Positions 54,529-62,071 of a stretch of 62,071 bases of DNA are shown one piece after another. Both the position numbers and the translations under genes were made by a program. Each line of letters begins with the position of its first letter. The first letter of the stretch is position 1. The notes below the pieces were generated by a model that saw only the letters and a list, made by a program, of their open reading frames with translations, made no database searches and was not told where the DNA came from. Source of the stretch: Candidatus Peregrinibacteria bacterium GW2011_GWF2_39_17 (GTDB lineage Bacteria > Patescibacteriota > Gracilibacteria > UBA1369 > UBA12473); NCBI GenBank assembly GCA_000993615.1, contig LBWM01000008.1, positions 8,742 through 70,812 on the forward strand. The letters run 5' to 3'.

Positions 54529-55284
54529 TTAATTATGCTGATGCCAAATAATATGATTATCGGTTTTTTCAAAAAAATGACCACCCTTTTTGGGCTTACA
54601 AAAAGCTGATATTTCACCAAAATAGACAAGCCTACGATCAATATACAATAATTTATTGGCATAATTCCCGATATACCCGGTATCGTGGGTGATTAGGATT
54701 ATGGTAATCCCCTTTTTCCTATTCAAGGTGCGAATCAAGCGAAAAAAATTATTTCTTGAGGCCGGGTCAAGCGCTGTAGATGGCTCATCAAAAACGAGAA
54801 GTTCCGGTTCTGAGACAAGGGCTCGGGCTAATAATACTCGCTGTTGTTGCCCCCCGGATAATTCGGAAAGCATTTTATTTTTTAACTTTAAAATCCCAAG
54901 TTCTCCAAGAGTTTTTCGCACCTTACTTTGGTCACTTTTGGTAATAACTTTTGGAATTTTTTTGGCAGCTAAAAGCCCAAGTGAGACAACCTCCTCAACA
55001 GATGCAGGAAAAATAGAATTAAGGTTAGAATTTTTTTGCGGAAGATAGCCAATTTTTGAAAAATAATTAAATCTGGCTCCATGTTGGCCAAATAAAGTAA
55101 TGGTACCGGATTCAAGTGGCAAAAGACATAATATGGCTTTTGCCAACGTGGTTTTCCCAGCGCCGTTCGGGCCTGCAAGTCCGATAAAATCTCCCCTTTC
55201 TACTTGAAAAGATATATCGTCTATGACCTTATTCTGGCCAAAACGAATTGAAACATTTTTGACATCAATAATAATCTCATTCAT
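54529..55284 (-). CDS. znuC: ZnuC-type zinc ABC transporter ATPase
   Basis: 251 residues. Walker A GPNGAGKTT, signature LSGGQQQR and Walker B LLVFDEPSTALD are intact. It drives the ZnuB channel. It starts 1 bp after znuA and stops 1 bp before znuB, so the three are translationally coupled. Confidence 0.95.
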   Translation of the reverse strand: MNEIIIDVKNVSIRFGQNKVIDDISFQVERGDFIGLAGPNGAGKTTLAKAILCLLPLESGTITLFGQHGARFNYFSKIGYLPQKNSNLNSIFPASVEEVVSLGLLAAKKIPKVITKSDQSKVRKTLGELGILKLKNKMLSELSGGQQQRVLLARALVSEPELLVFDEPSTALDPASRNNFFRLIRTLNRKKGITIILITHDTGYIGNYANKLLYIDRRLVYFGEISAFCKPKKGGHFFEKTDNHIIWHQHN

Positions 55285-55285
55285 T

Positions 55286-56209
55286 TTAATTTGAGCAATT
55301 TAATCCGACAGAAAGATTAGCAAGATTATTTCTCATCAAAGAAAGAAACGTGGCATTATTTTCGTAATCTTTTTTTGATAAATTGTGAGCCGAATGTAAT
55401 AAAAGCATTTTGGCCCCAGTTTCTTTGGCTAGAGTTTCCGCGATTTTCGGGCTGGCCAATTCTTCATAAAAAATATATTTAAAATCATTTTCATTGATTT
55501 GAGTCACTAAGGCGATTAAATCATTTACCGTAGGTTCAGCATCAGGGGCAAGACCTTGTGCAGCTGTGTAAATTAGCCCGTACCTTTTAGCCAGGTACCC
55601 GAGAGCATAATGCCCTCCGTAAATAATTTTTTTGCTTTGGCAACTGAGCAGGGTGTCTTGATATTCAAAATCGAGTTGCCCTAATTGTTCTTTGTATCCT
55701 TGGGCGTTTTTTTGATAAAAAGAAGCATTATAAGGATCTACTTCGGATAAAGCTTGGGCAATATGATCGACCACGATTTTTGCATTATCAAAATTAAGCC
55801 AGAAATGCGGGTCAACATCTGTTTGATCATGCTCCTTTTTGACCATCAATTCCACTCCCCTACTTGCATTCAAAATAAGTGCACTTCCTTCTTTCATTCC
55901 AGCAATTAAATCATCGACCCAGGGTTCCATAAATTTCCCGCTGTAAATAAAAAGGTCTGATTCGTTTATGGTGACGATATTACTTGGAGTGGGTTCAAAA
56001 GAATGAGCTTCAATCCCCGGGGGGAGAAGTAGTAAGATTTCGACCTTATCTTGGCCGATGTTTTTAGCAAAATCGTATAAAGAAAAAAGCGTAGTAGTAA
56101 TTTTTATTTTTTGAAAATCACTTTCAGGCGACCTGGATACAGGTGACGCCCTTAAAATTCCGACCACAATTAAGCTAACAACAGCCAAGGCGAATAATGC
56201 TTTTTTCAT
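55286..56209 (-). CDS. znuA: ZnuA-type zinc-binding protein
   Basis: 307 residues of the TroA/ZnuA fold with an N-terminal signal or anchor (about 5-20) and no lipobox. Metal ligands are visible as EAHSFEPTP (His), VDPHFWLN (His), YGGHYALGYLAKR (His) and the Asp/Glu near DYENNATF. The His-rich loop of classical ZnuA is reduced to KKEHDQTDVDPH. It captures zinc for ZnuBC. It starts 6 bp after zur. Confidence 0.93.
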   Translation of the reverse strand: MKKALFALAVVSLIVVGILRASPVSRSPESDFQKIKITTTLFSLYDFAKNIGQDKVEILLLLPPGIEAHSFEPTPSNIVTINESDLFIYSGKFMEPWVDDLIAGMKEGSALILNASRGVELMVKKEHDQTDVDPHFWLNFDNAKIVVDHIAQALSEVDPYNASFYQKNAQGYKEQLGQLDFEYQDTLLSCQSKKIIYGGHYALGYLAKRYGLIYTAAQGLAPDAEPTVNDLIALVTQINENDFKYIFYEELASPKIAETLAKETGAKMLLLHSAHNLSKKDYENNATFLSLMRNNLANLSVGLNCSN

Positions 56210-56215
56210 AATTTC

Positions 56216-56647
56216 TTAAATAGTAATAAAGCGAGGCTGGCAGCTAAAACAGTAGCCATAAAATTCAAGCGAATGGTTCCTAATATAGAATTTATTTTCT
56301 TTGGCAATTCTTTTTTCTTGATACCCCAAATGGCTAGGCATCTCAACCTTATTTATTGAATTGCAGCCTAAACAAACTAGGTGATGATGGTGATCGTGCG
56401 GCGTTTCGTAATAATTAACTCCGGCAATTGTGTTTTTGATAACAATGCCGTTTTCAGAAAGAAATCGTAGTTCTCGGTAAACGGTTGACCGATTTGGAAA
56501 CATATTTTTTTCTTTTAAATAAATCAAAATATCGGCTTGTGAAATTAGACAACCTAAATTCGTCAAAATCCGAACAAGTTCCCTGCGAATCTTTGTAACT
56601 CTTCCTCCTTGGGCACGAATATTTTTATAAAGAGATTCTTTATTCAT
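56216..56647 (-). CDS. zur: Fur-family regulator, probably Zur
   Basis: 143 residues. Winged helix (about 1-80, ISQADILIYLKEKNMFPNRSTVYRELRFL) and dimer domain with HDHHHHLVCLGC (regulatory His and structural Cys) and a second CxxC (YCFSC). Being the first gene of znuACB identifies it as the zinc-responsive member. It is repressed by its own protein in the usual model; a palindrome overlaps its start codon. Confidence 0.9.
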   Translation of the reverse strand: MNKESLYKNIRAQGGRVTKIRRELVRILTNLGCLISQADILIYLKEKNMFPNRSTVYRELRFLSENGIVIKNTIAGVNYYETPHDHHHHLVCLGCNSINKVEMPSHLGYQEKRIAKENKFYIRNHSLEFYGYCFSCQPRFITI

Positions 56648-56670
56648 AATTGCAACATTGGTGCAATTAT
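56646..56670. promoter_or_regulatory. Zur-type palindrome over the zur start codon
   Basis: ATAATTGCA-N7-TGCAATTAT is a perfect 9-bp inverted repeat that covers the ATG and the predicted start of transcription. It resembles Fur-family operators in length and symmetry, though not a textbook Zur box. Confidence 0.6.
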
Positions 56671-56697
56671 CATATCTCGATACGATGTTAGTGTCAA
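56669..56697 (-). promoter_or_regulatory. zur-znuACB promoter
   Basis: Minus-strand TTGACA (56692-56697), 17-base spacer and TATGAT (56669-56674), with the start near 56662 inside the palindrome. Confidence 0.75.
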
Positions 56698-56718
56698 AAT
56701 TATCCTATTCTTGGATAA

Positions 56719-59388
56719 TTAGCGTGCTTGATTTTGCCATAAAGTTCTTAAAATTCCGCCATCCTTAATAGGATCCATGATTCCTAATTCTGCTTGAATC
56801 GCCTGCCCAAAGTGTTGTTCAAGCGCAAAAGCTTCTTTCCAATCATAGTCTCCTAAAGTAAAAATTTTCTTCATCATATCATGATAAATTTCAGCTAAAC
56901 GGCCAGTAGTTGGGGAAATTGTGGTTTGAGCTTGCCGTACTCTAACATAATGAACCGCTGCAGATGCCAATAATTGCAGATAAAATAAACGCTTTTCATG
57001 TTCACCCTTAGAATCCAATTGGACACCATGAAATTCAATTTTTACCTGCGGATCTTTATCTCCAAAAACATCTAGCAAAGACCCCCTATGCCAAGAGCGC
57101 TTAACAATGTCCGCACGCCCAAAATTAAACTGAGGATGAGTTAAGCCGCAAGCAATTCTATTTAATCTGCTTAAGGAGGACGACATCACGAATTCCCATT
57201 CCCGAGCTTCCCTTAAGGGGACATCTTTCGGTAAAGCGATATTCATATGAACCGAATAAATAGGGGAAATCAAGCCGCGGTTTTTAAAAATGGCCGATTT
57301 ATCTAAAAAACCAAACCTTTCATCAACAAGAAGTGCCAATAACAACGACTGCATTCCAAAACTCCCTGTAGGAGAAGTCATAACTTCATTAGCATAACGA
57401 TCCCCCCCCATAGGGAGAACATTTAAAAGCCATTGATATAAGTCAGGGTTAATAACCCTATTCCCCTCCATATCTCTTCCAATACATTCTAATTCGATGC
57501 CGGAAGTTAACAAAGCAGGATGACTAGTTCGCCGAGAAAATTCAGCCAGACGTCCAACTTCATCTTTAACTTTCAAAGGGGACAATCCCCGATATATTAA
57601 CAAAGTAGCAAATTGTAAGAAACAAAGTAAATCCGGTGAATCTCCATATAAACGAATAATTTCTCGGTGAGGTGCATCACTATATCCTGCTGGATGAAGC
57701 AGTTCTCCAGGACGCATTGTATCCTGATGACTGGCCAAAAATTCAGTTAAAGCATCCCCACCTAAGACACCCCTTAGAGCTTGCCCTACTAGGGCTCGTT
57801 CAGCATAAATCTCTACAGATTTGGGACCAACTTCTCTCAATAAATCTCCATGATCAGGTAACGCAGCAGCCACCTGTCCCTCATCTCTACCCCTTGATGC
57901 ATCCAGTAAAATTGATCCTTCAATGCCAACCAAAATCACCTCTTTAAGGAGTGCTTGATTAACCATCAAAATTAGTCTATTCCTTAAATCTCTATCTAAA
58001 ATAAGGAGAATTTCTTGTTTTATAGCTCGCAAATTATCTGGGCTAAACTCTCGAATTAAATCTGGAAAAACCATCATCAGCCCATCTAACCTTTGATCTT
58101 GACTAGAAAAAATTCGATGTAATAAGGGAATATCAACGCGCTCAGATAATGACCTAAATAAAATAGCCTGATCAATTTTAGCTTGTAGTTCCCTTTTAAC
58201 TTTTCCATCAGAAAACCTTGGAATTAAAATTTCTTGTATTTTCCCCAAATTCACTAAAGACATATCCCTAAGTATTCCTGCAAAAAGGAGGGGGAAAATT
58301 GAACTTCCAGGTTGATCCTGATTCAAATATTGAAAAATGATACTATCAATATTATCAAAACCTTTAAAAGAAACAGGATGAGCAGCTATTTCTTCTGCTG
58401 ACGACCATCTTTCTACCTCTTCATACCCATCCGAAGCAAAAGCAACAATTTCCGCTAATTGCTCTGGCGGTAAATTTTCAAAATCAAATCTTTTAAAATA
58501 TTGTTGATGTTTATCGAACTTTTTTTCCCTTAAAGGAAATGCCACGTCAAGGCCTGCGCCACCCATTAAAATACCACAGGAAGGAATCCATTCCTTCATT
58601 TCAAGAGGATTAGGAAATGAGGAGGGGTTATCGAAGACAGCATTAAACAACCTACTTAGGCCACCGTGAGAATTAAAACTGGCGCGCGCTGCATCTGCCC
58701 AATTAAATATTATCGGGAATTGTTCTTCATAATAATCTAAAATACATTGCTCCACCGCATCAACTGCCTCCAAAAAGGATTCCGTACCTCGTAACCTGAA
58801 CCAATAATAGAACATTACCTTCAAAGGAGGTTGATTGCATTTAATTTTAGAGACAATCCAATTTGTAACATCTGCCGGTGTTATATCATTTATACTAGCT
58901 GGTAGATCGCAGGCGCATTCCGCTAAAATATCTAAATTCGTCCCTTGCCCAGAGAGCCTAGTCCCTCTGTAATTCATATCTTCCTCTAGGTATTTTGGAA
59001 GAGAGGGCATCGTAAGCAAACCCTTAACTTTTGCGGGTTCGAGACTTCCCCCAACTAACCTAAAAAAATTACACTTCCCGTGAAAGCTAACACTTATGAA
59101 GTGATGAAGAAGTTCATCAGGTAATAAACAAGCTACTAATTTTACTAATACTCCATTATTAGCAGTTAAGGCTATCTCCTCTAGTATTTCCCCTGGATTA
59201 GTTGAAAAAAGATTAAATTCTTTCCTCACTTCGCTAGTTGCTATCCCAAAGCGTTGCTCTAAATCCTCAATTGTTTGAGGCGCATCTGACCAGCGTAAGG
59301 GAGATGAATCTTGCATCTCTGTACCTGATAAAAACCAGGGCAACAGCCCCATTTGTAAGCCTTCTCCTAGCTCAGGCACTCGATCCAT
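56719..59388 (-). CDS. Large protein with a C-terminal amidoligase/GCS-like domain
   Basis: 889 residues. Residues 1-600 are helical and unrecognised. The C-terminal part has the motif pattern of the glutamine-synthetase/GCS-type amidoligase fold: GIELE with E632 and E634 on a first strand, NEVMTSP with E668, SVHMNIAL with H714 and N716, and KIEFHG with E785 and H787. In that superfamily such residues hold Mg2+/ATP and activate a carboxyl group for amide bond formation. It is divergent from the VWA-J-domain operon. No signal peptide or membrane segment. The domain call is by motif alone; PafA (Pup ligase), GCS and amidoligase_2 families share the pattern. Fairly sure it is a real gene, moderately sure of the fold. 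Confidence 0.6.
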   Translation of the reverse strand: MDRVPELGEGLQMGLLPWFLSGTEMQDSSPLRWSDAPQTIEDLEQRFGIATSEVRKEFNLFSTNPGEILEEIALTANNGVLVKLVACLLPDELLHHFISVSFHGKCNFFRLVGGSLEPAKVKGLLTMPSLPKYLEEDMNYRGTRLSGQGTNLDILAECACDLPASINDITPADVTNWIVSKIKCNQPPLKVMFYYWFRLRGTESFLEAVDAVEQCILDYYEEQFPIIFNWADAARASFNSHGGLSRLFNAVFDNPSSFPNPLEMKEWIPSCGILMGGAGLDVAFPLREKKFDKHQQYFKRFDFENLPPEQLAEIVAFASDGYEEVERWSSAEEIAAHPVSFKGFDNIDSIIFQYLNQDQPGSSIFPLLFAGILRDMSLVNLGKIQEILIPRFSDGKVKRELQAKIDQAILFRSLSERVDIPLLHRIFSSQDQRLDGLMMVFPDLIREFSPDNLRAIKQEILLILDRDLRNRLILMVNQALLKEVILVGIEGSILLDASRGRDEGQVAAALPDHGDLLREVGPKSVEIYAERALVGQALRGVLGGDALTEFLASHQDTMRPGELLHPAGYSDAPHREIIRLYGDSPDLLCFLQFATLLIYRGLSPLKVKDEVGRLAEFSRRTSHPALLTSGIELECIGRDMEGNRVINPDLYQWLLNVLPMGGDRYANEVMTSPTGSFGMQSLLLALLVDERFGFLDKSAIFKNRGLISPIYSVHMNIALPKDVPLREAREWEFVMSSSLSRLNRIACGLTHPQFNFGRADIVKRSWHRGSLLDVFGDKDPQVKIEFHGVQLDSKGEHEKRLFYLQLLASAAVHYVRVRQAQTTISPTTGRLAEIYHDMMKKIFTLGDYDWKEAFALEQHFGQAIQAELGIMDPIKDGGILRTLWQNQAR

Positions 59389-59420
59389 AGTGATTTTTTA
59401 AAAAAGACTATATCAAATAC

Positions 59421-59445
59421 TATTATTGACAAAAAGTCAATAATA
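59421..59445. promoter_or_regulatory. 10-bp perfect inverted repeat between the two arms of the module
   Basis: TATTATTGAC-AAAAA-GTCAATAATA lies midway between the divergent ATGs (59388 and 59520). Each arm includes a partial -35 (TTGAC). A single regulator bound here could control both arms. Confidence 0.6.
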
Positions 59446-59459
59446 TTTATTGCAAAATC

Positions 59460-59488
59460 TTGACAAATCACTAATAAGGCCATATTTT
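59460..59488 (+). promoter_or_regulatory. Promoter of the VWA operon
   Basis: TTGACA (59460-59465), 17-base spacer and TATTTT (59483-59488), with a leader of about 25 bases before the ATG at 59520. Confidence 0.5.
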
Positions 59489-59519
59489 GTCATCTTTCCG
59501 TTATTTTTATTTATTTGTT

Positions 59520-60389
59520 ATGTCCCACGAAATTGTTCCTGCTGAAAATAATCAAATAGCCATAAGAAGGCCAGAAGCTAAACATGAACTAGCTAGGCTG
59601 GGGAAGGGAACTGAGACAGCTTTATCCCCCTATGTCCAAAACCAATTAGCCAGGACAAAGCAAGCCGTTCAAGGAGCACAGGCGGCTAGACTGGAAACTT
59701 TGCGAAGAAAACCTCTTTCGGTATATCTCGCTGTGGATTATTCTGGCTCGACGACTGCTCTTGATGCAACTCTTAGAGAAGAGTCTTCCGCTATCACAAG
59801 AGCAGTTATTGCTCAATCACCTACTGCAACAATTAATTTCGGAGTTTTTGGTGGAAATAACTTCATTGAAACGAAACAATCGTCTAGAATCCTAACTAGT
59901 GGACACCAACCAACCAACGGCTGGGCATCAACTTTAAATCAGTATTTAGAAAGGCTAGTGCCTGACCTACATACAGAAGGAACTTCAAATCTAGTCATTG
60001 TTTTTACTGATGCTATCCCTGGTACAGAAAATCTTGCTGCAACAATTGAAAAAATCAATAAAACGGACACTGCCGTTGTTATCGCGTATGTTCCCAGCGA
60101 AGGTTCCTCTATCAACGACCGAGATACGTTAGTTAAGGTAGCAGATCTCTTTAAAAGGGGGGTCTTTTTAGATCTGGAAAAAGTTACCGTAGGAGATTCA
60201 TCCGTATTAAATCCCTTAATCGAAGAGCTGGTCAATGCTGCCGACACAGCTAATCAGAATCAACCACAAGGGAATCCGGGGGCTGCAGCTATCTCTGCCC
60301 ATACCGCCTTTAAAAAACTAGCTGGTGAAGTCGTAACACGAGCTCTTCGCATTAGTTCCACTAAAAACCCCAAAGGTCTTTTAATCTAA
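59520..60389 (+). CDS. VWA-domain protein with intact MIDAS
   Basis: 289 residues from the ATG at 59520 (MSHEIVP); the longer TTG frame would overlap the promoter. A helical N-terminus (about 1-64) precedes a von Willebrand A domain (about 66-240) with complete metal-ion-dependent adhesion site: D73-x-S75-x-S77 (DYSGS), a Thr/Ser in EGTSN and FTDA. No signal peptide, so it is likely cytoplasmic, as in MoxR-VWA and Ter-type complexes. First of three genes, 12 bp before the J-domain gene. Confidence 0.85.
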   Translation: MSHEIVPAENNQIAIRRPEAKHELARLGKGTETALSPYVQNQLARTKQAVQGAQAARLETLRRKPLSVYLAVDYSGSTTALDATLREESSAITRAVIAQSPTATINFGVFGGNNFIETKQSSRILTSGHQPTNGWASTLNQYLERLVPDLHTEGTSNLVIVFTDAIPGTENLAATIEKINKTDTAVVIAYVPSEGSSINDRDTLVKVADLFKRGVFLDLEKVTVGDSSVLNPLIEELVNAADTANQNQPQGNPGAAAISAHTAFKKLAGEVVTRALRISSTKNPKGLLI

Positions 60390-60401
60390 ATTAAATAGTA
60401 T

Positions 60402-61577
60402 ATGCCCCCATTGGAAAAGGAACTAGATGAAGGAATGCGAGCACTAGTCCTCTTGATTGAAGAAGCTGTAGCTCAAGAAGTAGATGATGTTGCCGCAACA
60501 GTATCTGAACGTGTCCAGGAAACTCTAAACGGAACATTACACTTAAGTAAGGAAATTTCCGATGCAATAGGCGTGCCTCCAGAAGATATTCTGGGACCCC
60601 TAGTGCAAATTTTAAGTGATCCAACTGCTACTGGCGCCAAAACCCTACTCCTAAAAATTAAAAAAACAGTCGTAGCATTAAAAGAGCGTATTGCCGATTT
60701 GGAGATGTTAAAAAAACCTGCTGATCAAAGCGTATCGGATCCCGATATAGCGCCCGGCGTTGATAATTCAGAAGCAGCAGCATCCCTCGCAACCAACGCA
60801 AGACTAGAAAGTGAAATTACTCAATTGAGGGCCGAATTGGAATCCCTTAAGGGGGAATTAGCACAAAGTCAGGCTGCCCTCAAAGAGGCTGCGGCCAAGC
60901 TAAGCACAGCCGCCAGAGCGAATAGCGATATCATTTTGATAAGAGAACGATTATTAAAACATCTCCAGGAAGTAGCCCAAGAAATCGAGAGTGCTGTAGT
61001 TATGGCCAGAAATAACGCCACTGAGCCAGAAGGTGAAGCTCTTGTAGCTTTAATTTCCTTTCAAGAAATCGAGGCGTTAGCTAGTCAATGCCAAGCAATA
61101 TTCCAAGGGCTAGCGAGCGAACGTCTAGGTAATTTGCGTCTTTTTGGTAAGGCCTTAGAAGCATACGAAGCGCTTTTGAGGGCAATTGGTGCCGCCGAAA
61201 AAATCCCCTCGAGCACTTTATTTAGCCAGGCAGTTTCTTGTCTCGCGACATTTCAAGCACTCCTAACCATTCAAGAACAAATGATTGCTGAAGATGTCGG
61301 AGAAACGATCAATGTTCCCAGGGAATGGATTGGTGTTAATGGAGTTTTGATTGATTTTTATGAACTCTTAGAAGTACCCTATGGAAGCGATACTGTGGAA
61401 ATAAAAAAAGCTTACCACAGAAAATCAAGAAGGGCTCATCCCGATCGTAATGGTGGAACGGATAATCAAGGATTTGAGCAATTAGCGTTTGCTTGGGAAA
61501 TTCTTGAAGACACCGAAAAAAGAACACTGTATGATAAAGCCTATGCGGTTGCCTATCCAGAAAAACTTCATCAGTAA
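60402..61577 (+). CDS. Coiled-coil protein with C-terminal J domain
   Basis: 391 residues. An N-terminal helical region (about 1-105), a coiled coil (about 128-165, LESEITQLRAELESLKGELAQSQ), another helical bundle (about 175-310) and a J domain at the end (about 317-391) with the catalytic HPD at 346-348 (RAHPDRN). J domains stimulate Hsp70 (DnaK) ATPase and deliver clients. The reversed order, J domain last, differs from DnaJ. No membrane segment. Second gene of the VWA operon, 29 bp before the disordered gene. Confidence 0.85.
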   Translation: MPPLEKELDEGMRALVLLIEEAVAQEVDDVAATVSERVQETLNGTLHLSKEISDAIGVPPEDILGPLVQILSDPTATGAKTLLLKIKKTVVALKERIADLEMLKKPADQSVSDPDIAPGVDNSEAAASLATNARLESEITQLRAELESLKGELAQSQAALKEAAAKLSTAARANSDIILIRERLLKHLQEVAQEIESAVVMARNNATEPEGEALVALISFQEIEALASQCQAIFQGLASERLGNLRLFGKALEAYEALLRAIGAAEKIPSSTLFSQAVSCLATFQALLTIQEQMIAEDVGETINVPREWIGVNGVLIDFYELLEVPYGSDTVEIKKAYHRKSRRAHPDRNGGTDNQGFEQLAFAWEILEDTEKRTLYDKAYAVAYPEKLHQ

Positions 61578-61606
61578 TTAACTTTTATTCTTTTTAATCT
61601 TAAATT

Positions 61607-61870
61607 ATGCCTTCGCAAACTGCTACTATCAAAGATCTTCTTGAAGGATTAGAAGCGGAATTAGACACCGATGCCGCACCAACTCCAACTCCTCCTACAC
61701 CAAAAAGCGATGTGGTCGAATTACCCCCCATGCCAAAAGCCACCGCCTTGCAAGATGCTTTAGAAGCCCTCCCTGATACTTCGCCTGGGCCACAAATTTC
61801 AGGCCGAGCGCAGCCTAACATGACCCCTAGTCGCGGCGCTCCTGAACATGCTACTGCTACGAAAAAATAG
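61607..61870 (+). CDS. Short disordered Pro/Ala-rich protein
   Basis: 87 residues, no fold recognised. Two acidic helical patches (IKDLLEGLEAELDTD and ALQDALEALPD) are linked by TPTPPTPKS-like stretches, ending ATATKK. The antisense frame is a shadow. Third gene of the VWA operon. It may be a substrate, adaptor or regulator of the module; this is inference from position and composition. Coding status is supported by the ATG, operon spacing and in-frame composition. Confidence 0.55.
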   Translation: MPSQTATIKDLLEGLEAELDTDAAPTPTPPTPKSDVVELPPMPKATALQDALEALPDTSPGPQISGRAQPNMTPSRGAPEHATATKK

Positions 61871-62071
61871 GTAAAACAGTATAGTTATAATTTTTCTAGG
61901 TTGGCTGTCCAGTCGGGCCTAGTACCATTGAGTCGGTATTATTTTAGCGTTTCTTGTTGTTCGACACAATTGTGTGTGCGGTTCCATAGTCTCGAGGGCA
62001 CCCCTGAGATGAGGCGGGATTTGTAGAACAAGTTAAAATATACAGCGATTGGAGGTCTCATATCCAGAGTT
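61871..62071. other. Gene-free right edge
   Basis: No open frame stands out in these 201 bases. There are small inverted repeats (CTAGG at 61896-61900 with CCTAG at 61918-61922, and CACAATTGTG) that may form part of an RNA structure, but I do not recognise a family. Confidence 0.3.

Noticed and set aside
61871-62071. tmRNA or RNase P RNA at the right edge
   Set aside because: No tag peptide ending in Ala-Ala, no tRNA-like end and no RNase P core motif could be found on either strand.

Overview
The window looks like a chromosome segment from a member of the Candidate Phyla Radiation (Patescibacteria), possibly close to Peregrinibacteria. This rests on its A+T-rich composition, small tightly packed operons, an uncommon mix of short proteins with CPR-style families (VirD4/DUF87-like ATPase, zf-trcl-like Cys-rich proteins, MopE-like surface proteins), and almost no Shine-Dalgarno sequences before start codons. 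TGA ends clear genes (the HD gene at 9356 and the chorismate mutase at 38159), so the UGA=Gly code of Gracilibacteria/Absconditabacteria is not used. The phylum is an inference; no rRNA is present.

Layout. 1-10 kb: a tRNA(CAU), an LCP-family protein, a VirD4-like ATPase, then rseP-frr-pyrH, a cNMP-binding/GAF regulator, a PilT-like ATPase and an HD hydrolase. 10-13 kb: three Cys-rich zinc-ribbon genes, divergent from a TrmB-type regulator. 14-20 kb: two paralogous MopE-motif/beta-helix surface proteins, the first interrupted at an 8-G run, with an MgtE-like gene between them. 20-22 kb: an accessory scar with a mazF remnant, a frameshifted kinase remnant, an Abi_C gene and a 170-bp imperfect palindrome. 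22-26 kb: groES-groEL under a CIRCE-type promoter, a Pro-rich protein and a flavoprotein. 26-38 kb: tRNA-Lys, radA, queA, a SpoIIE phosphatase overlapping an MFS-HEAT protein, a CAP protein, ribD-ribBA, tsf and rpsB. 38-50 kb: chorismate mutase, an anti-sigma kinase and STAS pair, glyQS, a transporter, an asparaginase, a second TrmB-type regulator, a winged-helix regulator, tRNA-Arg, a second SpoIIE phosphatase and an oligopeptide-binding protein. 50-57 kb: a radical SAM gene behind an attenuator-like leader, the feoAB iron operon behind a DtxR-type operator, and a zur-znuACB zinc operon. 56.7-62 kb: an unusual divergent module.

The most novel part is that last module. An 889-residue protein whose C-terminal third carries the motif pattern of the glutamine-synthetase/GCS-type amidoligase fold faces an operon encoding a VWA (MIDAS) protein, a coiled-coil protein with a C-terminal J domain, and a short disordered Pro-rich protein. 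A perfect 10-bp inverted repeat lies between the two arms. I infer a peptide- or protein-modifying system with a chaperone arm; no function is shown.

Several genes form regulatory networks: two SpoIIE phosphatases with one anti-sigma kinase and one STAS protein (partner switching, no sigma factor in the window); metal homeostasis under a DtxR-like box and a Zur-like palindrome; and promoters such as those of radA and pilT placed so that the transcript should begin at the start codon.
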